Assembly: GCF_001636845.1 (NCBI RefSeq)
Contig: NZ_LITT01000008.1
Location: 20,441-84,440, forward strand
Direction: 5' to 3'
Length of the DNA stretch: 64,000 bases
DNA from: Clostridium ljungdahlii
GTDB taxonomy: Bacteria; Bacillota; Clostridia; Clostridiales; Clostridiaceae
Shown here: piece after piece, positions 17,472 through 25,927 of the stretch
Layout of the letters: each line of letters opens with the position of its first letter
Numbering within the stretch: position 1 is the first letter of the stretch
Notes under the pieces: generated by a model
Told to the model about the DNA's origin: nothing
The model's input: the letters and a program-made list of their open reading frames with translations, nothing else
Databases searched by the model: none
Translations under genes and position numbers: made by a program

Positions 17472-17891
17472 TTATTTCTGCTTATATAATCCAAATCCAG
17501 TTATAATCAATTTATCCCAACCAGTTTCTTCATTATTAATCCAACTGTATTCAATATTAAGTTCTTTCAACCAAGCATTAAGTCCATTACTTACTTTACT
17601 TACATTTGGCGATTTTCTTCCAAATTTGTCTTTTATCGTTTCAAGCAATTCAACTTGTTCTTCTTTTTCTAATTCTTTATCTAACATTCCTTCTATGACT
17701 TCGCGGCATTCTGAATAGGATTTATGATCCTCGGCATATATTTCATTGGCTAATAATTGTCTTTTGTTATTTAAAGTCTTTTTTACTTCATTTATTTCTT
17801 CTACATTTGATAAGTACTTTTTAGCTATGTTCATAGCAGCAATTTCATTATCTATTTTGATTATTGTTCTTTCTAATTTTTCATTTCTCAT
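17472..17891 (-). CDS. Hypothetical protein
   Basis: 139 aa, no family recognised. The N-terminal half is charged and helical (KLERTIIKIDNEIAAMNIAK, NNKRQLLANEI), likely a short coiled coil. The C-terminal half contains VSNGLNAWLKELNIEYSWIN. No signal peptide or membrane segment. It is divergent from the helicase gene (195-bp gap) and 51 bases upstream of the Nudix gene on the same strand, so the two are probably co-transcribed. Confidence 0.6.
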   Translation of the reverse strand: MRNEKLERTIIKIDNEIAAMNIAKKYLSNVEEINEVKKTLNNKRQLLANEIYAEDHKSYSECREVIEGMLDKELEKEEQVELLETIKDKFGRKSPNVSKVSNGLNAWLKELNIEYSWINNEETGWDKLIITGFGLYKQK

Positions 17892-18019
17892 TTTAATAGT
17901 CTCACTTTACATTTTTTATTTAGACATTTTCTAACGACAATAGGTAATTATATCATAAAACTACTTATCATACAAAATTTTAAAAATTTTTAGGCAGCAG
18001 GTATGAATGTACCTTATTT

Positions 18020-18048
18020 TTGATAAAAAGGTAAGAATAAGTTATAAT
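18020..18048 (+). promoter_or_regulatory. SigA-type promoter for the PLD-helicase gene
   Basis: TTGATA (18020-18025), 17-bp spacer, perfect TATAAT (18043-18048). Lies 38-47 bases upstream of the start codon in the divergent region. Confidence 0.7.
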
Positions 18049-18094
18049 ATGCACATATGAATGTAAACTAGGAAGCAGCAGGGGAGTGTCAACT

Positions 18095-21000
18095 GTGATA
18101 AAGGATGGGGTCTATGAACAGGTAATATATGAGGATCTTAAAAATAAGTTAAAAGAATTAGATTTAGATAAATATGTTCTTGAAAAAGAAACTATAGATG
18201 TAGAAGAAGCTAAAACTATACTCACAAGCTACATATCTTCTGTAGTTAAAAAGTGTTTAAGATTTATAAGGGAAAGTAATAAAAAGAACGATAAGGAAGC
18301 TTTGATTTCACAAATAAAGGCTTGCAATGAGCTTATAAAAAGTTTAAGCAAATTATCCCATGAGAAAAACATTACTGGGTTAAAAATTGATGAAGAAGGT
18401 GAAATGCTTACGGCTTTGTATTCAAAAATAAATAGCATTAAAGCTGTTAAGGAAGATAAGGCAGTAAGACCAGTAACTCCACTTTCTCAGAGTTCACTTT
18501 TCACTGGTTCAAAGCAGGAGCCAGACATGATGAGTGAAATAAAAAAAGAAATATTGTGCTGTGATTCTATTGATATGTTGGTGTCCTTTATTAAATGGAG
18601 CGGTTTAAGATGCATAATTGAAGAGCTTAAAGAGTTTACAGAAGGAGAAGATCATAAGCTTAGGATTATTACTACTTCTTATATGGGAGCTACTGATTAT
18701 AAAGCTATTGAAGAACTTAGTAAGCTTAAAAACACTGAAATAAAAATATCCTATGATACTGATAGAACAAGGCTTCATGCAAAGGCTTATCTTTTTAAAA
18801 GGGAAACAGGCTTTACTACAGCTTATATAGGATCTTCCAATTTATCTAATGCGGCACTAACCTCCGGACTTGAGTGGAATATAAAAGTTACGGAAAAAGA
18901 TTCCTTTGATATTATTAAAAAGTTTCAGGCAACATTTGAAAGCTACTGGAATGATGATGAGTTTAATAGTTTTAATGGAGAACTTGAAGGGGATAAGAAA
19001 AGGCTTATAACTTCTTTAAAAAAGGAAAGTAAAACTGATAGTAATGATAATACTATATTTAGTTTAGATATACATCCCTACTATTATCAAAAGGAAATAT
19101 TAGAAAAACTTAAGGCTGAAAGAACACTATATGGAAGATGTAAAAACCTTATAGTAGCAGCTACAGGAGTTGGAAAAACAGTTATAGCAGCCTTTGATTA
19201 TAAGGACTTTGTAAAAGAAAATAGAAAAGAGAAAAATAGGCTTTTATTTATAGCTCACAGAGAAGAAATATTAAAGCAGAGTAGAGACACCTTCAGAGCT
19301 ATATTAAAGGATAATAATTTTGGTGATTTATATGTAGGCGGAAATATACCAGAGTCTTTGGATCACCTGTTTATGAGTATACAAAGCTTTAATTCTTCAA
19401 GGCTTTATGAAAAGACTACTTCTGATTTTTATGATTTTATAATTGTAGATGAGTTTCATCATGCAGAAGCACCTTCCTATAAAAAACTTTTGGATTATTA
19501 TGCTCCAAAGATACTTTTAGGATTAACAGCTACTCCAGAGAGAATGGATGGCAAAAATGTACTGGAACGCTTTGATGATAGAATAGCAGCGGAAATGAGG
19601 TTATCAGAAGCCATAGACAAAAAGCTTTTAAGCCCATTTCAATACTTTGCAGTATCAGATAGTGTGGATTTATCTAAGCTTAAATGGACTAGAGGCGGAT
19701 ATGATAAAAATGAGCTTGAAAATGTATATACCAGTAATGATATTAGAGTAAGTGGAATAATAAGCAGTTTGTATAAATATGTTACGGATATTGATGAGGT
19801 TGTGGGACTAGGATTTTGTGTAAGTGTAGAACATGCTAAATATATGGCAGATAGATTTAACAGCAGATGTATTCCTTCTATAGCAGTACTTGGAGAAAGC
19901 AGCAGTGAAGAAAGAAATAATGCTAAAAGAAGACTTATATCAGGTGAAGTTAAGTTTATATTTACAGTAGATTTATATAATGAAGGTGTAGACATACCAG
20001 AAGTAAATACAGTGCTGTTTTTAAGGCCAACAGAAAGCTTAACAGTATTTTTGCAGCAGCTTGGAAGAGGTCTTAGATTATATGAAGGAAAAGAATGTTT
20101 AACAGTACTGGATTTTGTAGGTCAGGCTCATAAAAACTATGATTTTGAGCAAAAATTTAAAGCACTCATTGGTAAATCAAAATATTCAGTAGAATATAGT
20201 ATAAACAATGGATTTTTGAATTTACCTAAAGGATGCTATATACATTTAGAAAAACAGGCTAAGGAATATATATTAAGAAATATAAAGGGAGCTAAATTGA
20301 CAAAAGCAAGCCTTATAAGTAAATTGAAATACTTTGAAGGTGACACCTACAAAAAGCCAACACTAGGAAATTTTTTAGATTACTATAATTACAGTTTAGT
20401 TGATGTCTATGGTAAAAATGGAAACAGAAGCTTTTCTAGAATGAAGGTTGAAGCAGGATTAATAGATGACTATGTAAACAAGGATGAAGTACTTCTTACA
20501 AAGAAAATGAAAAACCTATTTCACATTAATTCAAGAAAACTTATAGAGTTTATGATAAAAGTGTTAACTTTAAAATCTAAATTGGACACTAGCAATTTAG
20601 ATGAAGAAGAAAAACATATGCTTGGAATGTTATATTACAGCTTTCATATGGAACTTCCAGAAAAAATAGGTTATAAATCCTTTGCAGAGGCTTTATATAA
20701 CCTTTGTTCTAATAATAAGGAATTAATAGAAGAAGCTGTAGAAATTCTTAATTATAATTACTTACATATTGATTTCATAGATAAAACTGTGGATTTAGGA
20801 GGAGCTGTTCCATTAGATTTACATTGCAATTATTCTATAGATCAGATTATGGCTGCCTTTGGATATTTTAATGAAAATAAAAAGCCATCCTTTAGAGAAG
20901 GAGTAAAGTATTTTAGAGAAATGAAAGTAGATGCCTTTTTTATAACCTTAAATAAGTCGGAAAAGGATTATTCTCCTTCCACTCTTTATGAGGACTATGC

Positions 21001-21277
21001 CATGAATGAGAGGTTGTTTCACTGGCAAAGTCAAAGTAGAACCAGTTTAGAAAGTGAAACGGGACAAAGGTATATTAATCATTTCAAAACGGGTAATAAA
21101 ATAGTTTTATTTGTTAGAGAAAGTAAGAAGAAGGATGGTTTAGCTGCACCTTACACTTATTTGGGAGAGGCAGAGTATGTAAGTCACAGAGGAAGCATGC
21201 CTATTAGCTTTGTGTGGAGATTGAAGGAAGAGATGCCTGCGGGGATTATGGGGGCGGCTAATAAAGGGGTAGTTTAA
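18095..21277 (+). CDS. DEAD/DEAH (SF2) helicase with N-terminal PLD-type nuclease domain, DUF3427-like
   Basis: Fusion of a phospholipase-D-type nuclease domain and a superfamily-2 helicase. The longest frame starts at GTG 18086; GTG 18095 is better placed behind GGGGAG. After a ~120-residue helical N-terminus comes the PLD half-site RLHAKAYLF...GSSNLSNAALTSG (~230-260). Helicase motifs follow: AATGVGKT (~358), DEFHHA (~454), LTATPERMDG, GVDIPEVNTV and QQLGRGLRLYEG (~657). The last ~350 residues match the DUF3427 layout. A single HxK motif implies dimerisation for nuclease activity. Likely acts on foreign or damaged DNA. Its paralogue lies at 25928; both sit next to an NTP pyrophosphatase. 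Defence role is inference. Confidence 0.9.
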   Translation: MIKDGVYEQVIYEDLKNKLKELDLDKYVLEKETIDVEEAKTILTSYISSVVKKCLRFIRESNKKNDKEALISQIKACNELIKSLSKLSHEKNITGLKIDEEGEMLTALYSKINSIKAVKEDKAVRPVTPLSQSSLFTGSKQEPDMMSEIKKEILCCDSIDMLVSFIKWSGLRCIIEELKEFTEGEDHKLRIITTSYMGATDYKAIEELSKLKNTEIKISYDTDRTRLHAKAYLFKRETGFTTAYIGSSNLSNAALTSGLEWNIKVTEKDSFDIIKKFQATFESYWNDDEFNSFNGELEGDKKRLITSLKKESKTDSNDNTIFSLDIHPYYYQKEILEKLKAERTLYGRCKNLIVAATGVGKTVIAAFDYKDFVKENRKEKNRLLFIAHREEILKQSRDTFRAILKDNNFGDLYVGGNIPESLDHLFMSIQSFNSSRLYEKTTSDFYDFIIVDEFHHAEAPSYKKLLDYYAPKILLGLTATPERMDGKNVLERFDDRIAAEMRLSEAIDKKLLSPFQYFAVSDSVDLSKLKWTRGGYDKNELENVYTSNDIRVSGIISSLYKYVTDIDEVVGLGFCVSVEHAKYMADRFNSRCIPSIAVLGESSSEERNNAKRRLISGEVKFIFTVDLYNEGVDIPEVNTVLFLRPTESLTVFLQQLGRGLRLYEGKECLTVLDFVGQAHKNYDFEQKFKALIGKSKYSVEYSINNGFLNLPKGCYIHLEKQAKEYILRNIKGAKLTKASLISKLKYFEGDTYKKPTLGNFLDYYNYSLVDVYGKNGNRSFSRMKVEAGLIDDYVNKDEVLLTKKMKNLFHINSRKLIEFMIKVLTLKSKLDTSNLDEEEKHMLGMLYYSFHMELPEKIGYKSFAEALYNLCSNNKELIEEAVEILNYNYLHIDFIDKTVDLGGAVPLDLHCNYSIDQIMAAFGYFNENKKPSFREGVKYFREMKVDAFFITLNKSEKDYSPSTLYEDYAMNERLFHWQSQSRTSLESETGQRYINHFKTGNKIVLFVRESKKKDGLAAPYTYLGEAEYVSHRGSMPISFVWRLKEEMPAGIMGAANKGVV

Positions 21278-21377
21278 AAAATATAGTTGCTAAAAGATAA
21301 ATTAGAATATAGTAAGTACAAAAAGTTTAATATAAATATATTACCGTAATTTTTTTACGACAACTTGAATAATTTCG

Positions 21378-21405
21378 TTGATTTCAGTCTAGAATAATGT
21401 ATAAT
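21378..21405 (+). promoter_or_regulatory. Promoter for the ATPase-TOPRIM pair
   Basis: TTGATT (21378-21383), 16-bp spacer, TATAAT (21400-21405), followed closely by GGGGGTGA and the ATG at 21425. Suggests the pair has its own transcript with a very short leader. Confidence 0.55.
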
Positions 21406-21424
21406 TTAATTTGGGGGTGATATT

Positions 21425-22525
21425 ATGTTGAAAAAATTTGAAGTAAGAGGTTTTAAAAATTTTAAAGAAAATATACAGCTGGACTTTTCAGATGTACGAG
21501 ATTATAAATTTAATGAACAGTGTGCCAGTAAAGGTTTACTGAATAAAATAATAATTTATGGAAAAAATTCAGTTGGAAAATCAAATTTGGGCTTAGCACT
21601 ATTTGATATTACAACACATTTGGCTGATAAAAATGTTACACCGGATTTATATGATTACTATTTAAATGCAGATTTAGATTCAGGTTTTGCTGAGTTTCAT
21701 TATGTATTTAAATTAGAAGCTGGAGAAATAGATTATTTGTATCGAAAAAATGATGTAAGAGAGCTAACATTTGAAAAGATTTCAATAAATAACGAAGTTA
21801 TAATGACTTATGATTATACAAAAAAATCAGGAGATTTAGAAGGACTTAAAAAATTAGCTCCTTCCTTGAATTTTGAATTCCAAAATGAGAATATCTCAAT
21901 TTTAAAATATGTAGTTAATAATACTTTATCTAGTACTGCTGCACCTCTTAAGCAATTGATGCGTTTTGTAAATAATATGTTATGGTTTCGAAGTCTTGAT
22001 GAAAACAGATATATAGGTTATAAAAAGGAAAGTGAAGATTATATAAACTTTATATTTGAAAAAGATTATTTGAAAACTTTTCAGGATTTGCTTCATACAG
22101 CAGGAGTTAATGAAGATTTAGTAGCTATAAAAGATCCTGATGGAAAACAGCGTTTATACTTTAATAAAAAAACTCCTATTCCATTTTTTAAAGTTGCTTC
22201 TAATGGAACTAAGGCTTTGTATGCACTCTATTATTGGCTCACAACGGCTAAAGATATATCATTTTTGTTTATTGATGAATTTGATGCATATTATCATTTT
22301 GAACTTTCAGAAATGATAGTACAGTTACTAGAAAAACATAAGGAGTTTCAAACTATTTTAATTTCTCATAACACTAATCTCTTGACAAATAGGATTATGC
22401 GTCCAGATTGCTATTTTATATTAACGTCAGATAAGTTAACATCATTGGCTAATGCTACCAATAGAGAATTGCGTGAAGGACATAATTTAGAAAAGCTTTA
22501 TATAAATGGTGAATTTGATGAGTAA
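21425..22525 (+). CDS. ABC/AAA_15-type ATPase of a putative two-gene defence system
   Basis: 366-aa ATPase of the SMC/OLD-like 'AAA_15' type. It starts FEVRGFKNFKENIQLDFSDV as in RecF/OLD proteins. Walker A is IYGKNSVGKSN (~45), Walker B SFLFIDEFDAYYHFELSEM (~280) and the H-switch LISHNTNLLTN (~313). There is no nuclease domain, but the next gene, overlapping by 8 nt, encodes a TOPRIM-like protein. This ATPase + TOPRIM layout is that of PARIS (AriA-AriB), AbiL and similar phage-defence pairs. Which subtype it is cannot be decided from sequence reading alone. Own promoter just upstream; GGGGGTGA ribosome site. Confidence 0.85.
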   Translation: MLKKFEVRGFKNFKENIQLDFSDVRDYKFNEQCASKGLLNKIIIYGKNSVGKSNLGLALFDITTHLADKNVTPDLYDYYLNADLDSGFAEFHYVFKLEAGEIDYLYRKNDVRELTFEKISINNEVIMTYDYTKKSGDLEGLKKLAPSLNFEFQNENISILKYVVNNTLSSTAAPLKQLMRFVNNMLWFRSLDENRYIGYKKESEDYINFIFEKDYLKTFQDLLHTAGVNEDLVAIKDPDGKQRLYFNKKTPIPFFKVASNGTKALYALYYWLTTAKDISFLFIDEFDAYYHFELSEMIVQLLEKHKEFQTILISHNTNLLTNRIMRPDCYFILTSDKLTSLANATNRELREGHNLEKLYINGEFDE

Positions 22526-23288
22526 GGTAGTAAAAAAGAATATTTTAGTTTTGGTAGAAGGTGCTAAAACAGATGTAAAAGTAATGGAGAAATTATTTAA
22601 TATTTATGAAATAGATGCTAAGTATAAAATAGTATCATACTGTACTAATATATACACACTTTATCAAGAAATGTTTAGAGATGGTATTGATGGATTAGAG
22701 GATATGGATATACTTCAAGTATTAAAAGCTAGAGAAAAAAATATTGAGAAGAAAAAAATATTTGATAAGAGATATACAGATATACTACTAATTTTTGATT
22801 TAGATCCACAGGACCCACAATTTGTGCCTGAAAATATTAAATTAATGCAAGATTATTTTTGTGAATCTTCAGATATGGGAAAACTATATTTAAATTACCC
22901 AATGATTGAAGCATTTTATCATTTAAGTTCTATACCAGATGATGAGTATTTTAGTAGAAAAGTTAAATTGAAAGAGCTTCAAGATAAAAAATATAAATTC
23001 CGTGTACAACAGGAAAGTATGGGTAATGATTATCGCAAATTTGCTGCGAGTAAAGATCTATGTAATATAATTATTTTGCAAAATCTCACTAAAGCTATAT
23101 TTTTGGCTACTGGCAAATCTATTAAGTGGAAAGATATAGTAGTTAATGCTAATTTAATTGAGCTAGTAGATTCAAATTTTATATTAGAAAAACAGCTATT
23201 TCATCTAAAAAATGATAAATTTATATATGTTCTTTGTACTTGTGTATTCTATATTATAGAATATAATCCCAATCTTTTACTATCTTAA
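22518..23288 (+). CDS. TOPRIM-like (AriB/RloB-type) putative nuclease
   Basis: 256 aa from ATG 22518 (ATGAGTAA overlap with the ATPase stop, and GGTGA just upstream); a longer start at 22506 is less likely. The N-terminus KKNILVLVEGAKTDVKVMEK supplies the conserved Glu of a TOPRIM fold, and TDILLIFDLDPQDPQF (~90-105) the DxD motif. NYPMIEAFYHLSSIPDDEY follows. This order is as in TOPRIM/RloB/DUF4435-type effectors of ATPase-linked defence systems. Probably the toxic effector nuclease held or triggered by the ATPase. No membrane segments. Family placement is by motif only. Confidence 0.72.
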   Translation: MSKVVKKNILVLVEGAKTDVKVMEKLFNIYEIDAKYKIVSYCTNIYTLYQEMFRDGIDGLEDMDILQVLKAREKNIEKKKIFDKRYTDILLIFDLDPQDPQFVPENIKLMQDYFCESSDMGKLYLNYPMIEAFYHLSSIPDDEYFSRKVKLKELQDKKYKFRVQQESMGNDYRKFAASKDLCNIIILQNLTKAIFLATGKSIKWKDIVVNANLIELVDSNFILEKQLFHLKNDKFIYVLCTCVFYIIEYNPNLLLS

Positions 23289-23323
23289 GTTATTAATGAA
23301 AATGTAAATTTTAAGGAGAGAAA

Positions 23324-24067
23324 ATGAAATTTTGTGGTATAGATGTACATTTAAGAACTCTGTCAATTGCAGAAATAGATGAGAATTTCAATGTAAGTTT
23401 ATTGAAGAATATGACTTTGAATGAACTAAAAGAATATATAAAGAATACGCCTATAACTTTAATAGGCGTAGATGCACCATATAATCTAAATCAAGGGTTA
23501 ATGAATGATGAAGCATATAGAAATAAGCTAGGTAGAAAAATTAATGGACATTATAATAAAAAAGTTTCAGAATACGAATTATCAAGAAGAGGTATAAATC
23601 CATTTTCTACTCCATCATCTATGGAAATAGTAAGAAGTAAAAACTATTTATCTTGGATGGAAACAGGATTCAAAGTATATAATATTTTAAAAGAAAAAGG
23701 ATTTGAATTACTAAATGAAAGTAATTTAAATGAAAAGAAAGATAGAGGAATGATTGAAGTATTTCCTCATGCTTGTTTTACAGTTCTTGCAGGAAAACTT
23801 CTATCCAATAAAAATACTGAAAAAGGAATAAATGAAAGAATAAATGTTATTGAGGGACAGGGCTTTACTGGAATTAGAGATTATCTTCAAAATATAAATA
23901 AGAAGTATAAGGATGATTTCCTGGATGCATTAATTGCAGCTTATACTGTATATAAAATATATAATGGAAGCGGAACATTTGTTGGTGATACGGTAGAAGG
24001 ACAGATTGCTTTACCAGTAGATAAAATTAAAGATTCATATAAAAGAGCAGTAGATCTAACCAATTAA
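23324..24067 (+). CDS. DUF429 family protein (putative RNase H-fold nuclease)
   Basis: 247 aa. Conserved DUF429 elements: CGIDVHLRTLSIAEID at the start, ITLIGVDAPYNLNQG (~50), EVFPHACF (~145) and the final DDFLDALIAAYTVYK (~205), giving the spaced Asp/Glu set of an RNase H-like active site (D7, D52, E, D). Function of the family is not established; a nuclease is predicted. ATG behind AAGGAGAG, 35 bases after the TOPRIM gene and co-directional, so it may be a third member of that operon. Confidence 0.82.
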   Translation: MKFCGIDVHLRTLSIAEIDENFNVSLLKNMTLNELKEYIKNTPITLIGVDAPYNLNQGLMNDEAYRNKLGRKINGHYNKKVSEYELSRRGINPFSTPSSMEIVRSKNYLSWMETGFKVYNILKEKGFELLNESNLNEKKDRGMIEVFPHACFTVLAGKLLSNKNTEKGINERINVIEGQGFTGIRDYLQNINKKYKDDFLDALIAAYTVYKIYNGSGTFVGDTVEGQIALPVDKIKDSYKRAVDLTN

Positions 24068-24147
24068 CGGAGCACCAGATGCTCTAGAATTATTAAAAAC
24101 CAAGCAGGATGAAGATATTAAAGCAACTATAGTAGATGCAAATAATA

Positions 24148-24283
24148 ATAGAGATAAGTTTTAATTTTCGGAAGTTTTATAAGCTTTTGTACAAAAGTTA
24201 CTATTTATCTCCATTTTTTTACTGTAAAAAGAGATGAATATGTTATAAAATAACAGTATAATTTGAAATTTTATGTAAAAAGA
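24148..24283 (+). repeat. Direct repeat copy 1 (76-bp core at 24208-24283)
   Basis: The core 24208-24283 differs from 25764-25839 at a single base; weaker similarity extends left to an AGAGATAAGTTTTA motif. The core holds a hairpin-like TTTTTTTACTGTAAAAAGAGA and a TATAAT-like box. The two copies bracket 24284-25763 (AAA shard, HIT, regulator shard, UPF0158). Confidence 0.85.
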
Positions 24284-24340
24284 GTAATCAATGAAGAATA
24301 ATTTATAGAAAAATTTTAGTGAGTTGTTTTTATTACTATT

Positions 24341-24553
24341 ATGATTGATAAATATGATAACAATATGGTTTTAATAATTGATGAGGTAGATAAAAGTAGT
24401 GGCAATAGAGTATTTATGTAGTTTTTAGGAGTGCTTAGAAATAAATATTTAGTTATGGCTTCAAAAGAAGACATAAATTCTAAAAGTGTTATATTAGGTG
24501 GAGTAAATGATATCAATGATATTAAGCTTCAAATTAGAGAAGAAAGGAATTAA
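24341..24553 (+). pseudogene. Middle shard of AAA-ATPase-like family protein with in-frame stop
   Basis: Frame from ATG 24341 reads NMVLIIDEVDKSSGNRVFM, an in-frame TAG (24419-24421), then FLGVLRNKYL and SVILGGVNDINDIKLQIREE before TAA at 24551. This is the Walker B/sensor part of the clostridial AAA-ATPase-like family whose terminal pieces are at 6817-7079. The Walker A and all flanking domains are lost. Its end overlaps the ribosome site of the HIT gene. Confidence 0.65.
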
Positions 24554-24554
24554 A

Positions 24555-24932
24555 ATGACAGATTGTATATTTTGTAATTACAACAAATCAGAAATAATAG
24601 CAGAAAATAAGCTTGCTTTTGCTATAATGGATAGGTTTCCCGTAAATGAAGGGCATACCTTGATAATACCCAAAAGACATTTTCCATTTTTATTTGAAGC
24701 CTCAGAGGAAGAAATAAAAGATATATACAGCCTTATGTATGAGGTTAAGGAAATGTTAGATATTCAGTATGAACCAGCAGGATACAATGTGGGAGTTAAT
24801 ATTGGCTATTATGCTGGACAGACAATAAAGCATTTGCATGTTCATCTAATTCCTAGATATAAGGGAGATGTAGAAAATCCTAGAGGGGGAGTTAGAAACT
24901 TAAAGAAGGCTTTGGTTGAGTATGATGGGTAA
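24555..24932 (+). CDS. HIT family nucleotide-binding protein
   Basis: 125-aa histidine-triad protein. Zinc-type CIFCNY at residues 4-9, EGHTLIIPKRH in the middle and the triad HLHVHLIPR near residue 93, so it is a Hint/Fhit-like hydrolase of AMP-linked nucleotides. The ATG at 24555 follows AAAGGA by six bases; an upstream in-frame ATG at 24507 lies inside the pseudogene and has no ribosome site. Substrate unknown. Third nucleotide-phosphate enzyme in this neighbourhood (with Nudix and MazG-like). Confidence 0.9.
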   Translation: MTDCIFCNYNKSEIIAENKLAFAIMDRFPVNEGHTLIIPKRHFPFLFEASEEEIKDIYSLMYEVKEMLDIQYEPAGYNVGVNIGYYAGQTIKHLHVHLIPRYKGDVENPRGGVRNLKKALVEYDG

Positions 24933-24963
24933 AATACAGTATTTGTAATATTAGGGCGGAAGT

Positions 24964-25098
24964 ATGTATAAAATAATGACAGTAGAGGATGATTTAAGAC
25001 TTTGTGAAGAAATACAAGAAGCTCTTTCAAATTTAATAGAAATAAAAATTATACTGCAGCGTGGATTAAAGAAGATGGAAAAAAGATATTTGAAGTAA
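24964..25098 (+). pseudogene. Shard of a response-regulator receiver domain
   Basis: Short frame MYKIMTVEDDLRLCEEIQEA then LSN matches the first beta strand and acidic pocket of an OmpR-type receiver. After ~25 residues the similarity ends and the frame stops at 25096-25098. GGGCGG is upstream. Too short to fold; a decayed fragment. Confidence 0.5.
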
Positions 25099-25193
25099 TG
25101 GTTTAATTAAATTTTTTTAGTTACGGAAATTGGTAAAGGATAATTCATACGTTGAAAAGTCTTTATAATAAATTAAAAGTGAGGGCTGTAGTG

Positions 25194-25667
25194 ATGAAAA
25201 AAGTTAAATTAGAAGATATTATAGAAGCTATGGAGTTAATTAATGATGATAGCAATTGTTATTATAATAAAATGACAGGTGAAATTACTTATGTGGATGA
25301 TGAAACAAGAAGATTAGCTGAGGATTGTAGCATGGAAGATTTAGAAAGTTTGCCTGATTGGCAGAGGGATGATGTTAGACGAGCTATTGATGTTGAAGAA
25401 AACTGGAATTATTATATTGCTTTACCATCAAAGTTTGATATTAATGAGTATGATATTATGGTTAAATTTTGTTATTTCTTAGATAATGATAAAATAGCTA
25501 ACCAACTATTAAATGCGTTAAATGGAAGAGGAGCTTTTAGGAGATTTAAGGACACGGCTTTCAGACTTAGCATAGAAGAAAAATGGTATGAGTTTAGAGA
25601 TGAAGCTTTGAGAAAAATTGCATTGGATTGGTGCAGTTGCAATGGAGTGGAAATTGACAACAAGTAG
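25194..25667 (+). CDS. UPF0158 family protein
   Basis: 157 aa from ATG 25194 (GAGGG upstream); the TTG at 25152 gives a longer but unsupported start. Matches UPF0158: KLEDIIEAMELINDDSNCYY, LPDWQRDDVRRAIDVEE, RGAFRRFKDTAFRLSIEEKW and the closing ALDWCSCNGVEI. Function unknown for the family; acidic, cytoplasmic. It lies alone between the two 76-bp repeats with the HIT gene. Confidence 0.85.
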   Translation: MKKVKLEDIIEAMELINDDSNCYYNKMTGEITYVDDETRRLAEDCSMEDLESLPDWQRDDVRRAIDVEENWNYYIALPSKFDINEYDIMVKFCYFLDNDKIANQLLNALNGRGAFRRFKDTAFRLSIEEKWYEFRDEALRKIALDWCSCNGVEIDNK

Positions 25668-25697
25668 ATATTGGGAAAATATCTATCTTTAAATTCT

Positions 25698-25839
25698 AAT
25701 TAGAGATAAGTTTTAGCTTTTAGAAGTTTTATTAATAAACTTTTATAGGAGAGTTAGTACTTGTCTCCATTTTTTTACTGTAAAAAGAGATGAATATGTT
25801 ATAAAATAACAATATAATTTGAAATTTTATGTAAAAAGA
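25698..25839 (+). repeat. Direct repeat copy 2 (76-bp core at 25764-25839)
   Basis: Second copy of the repeat at 24148-24283, one mismatch in the 76-bp core. It forms the upstream region of the second PLD-helicase gene and contains a TATAAT at 25813-25818, though no good -35 is seen. Confidence 0.85.
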
Positions 25840-25927
25840 CCAATTAATATAGCTACGGTAAATAAATTTTATGGATTTGTGAAATTGTAAAATTATAAAA
25901 ACATTCTACCTTGGAAGAGGTGAAAGC

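Noticed and set aside
24070..24165. Frame GAPDALELLKTKQDEDIKAT after DUF429 as an extension of that gene
   Set aside because: DUF429 ends normally after DDFLDALIAAYTVYK and its tail; the fragment is in a different context and merges into the repeat. No family recognised.
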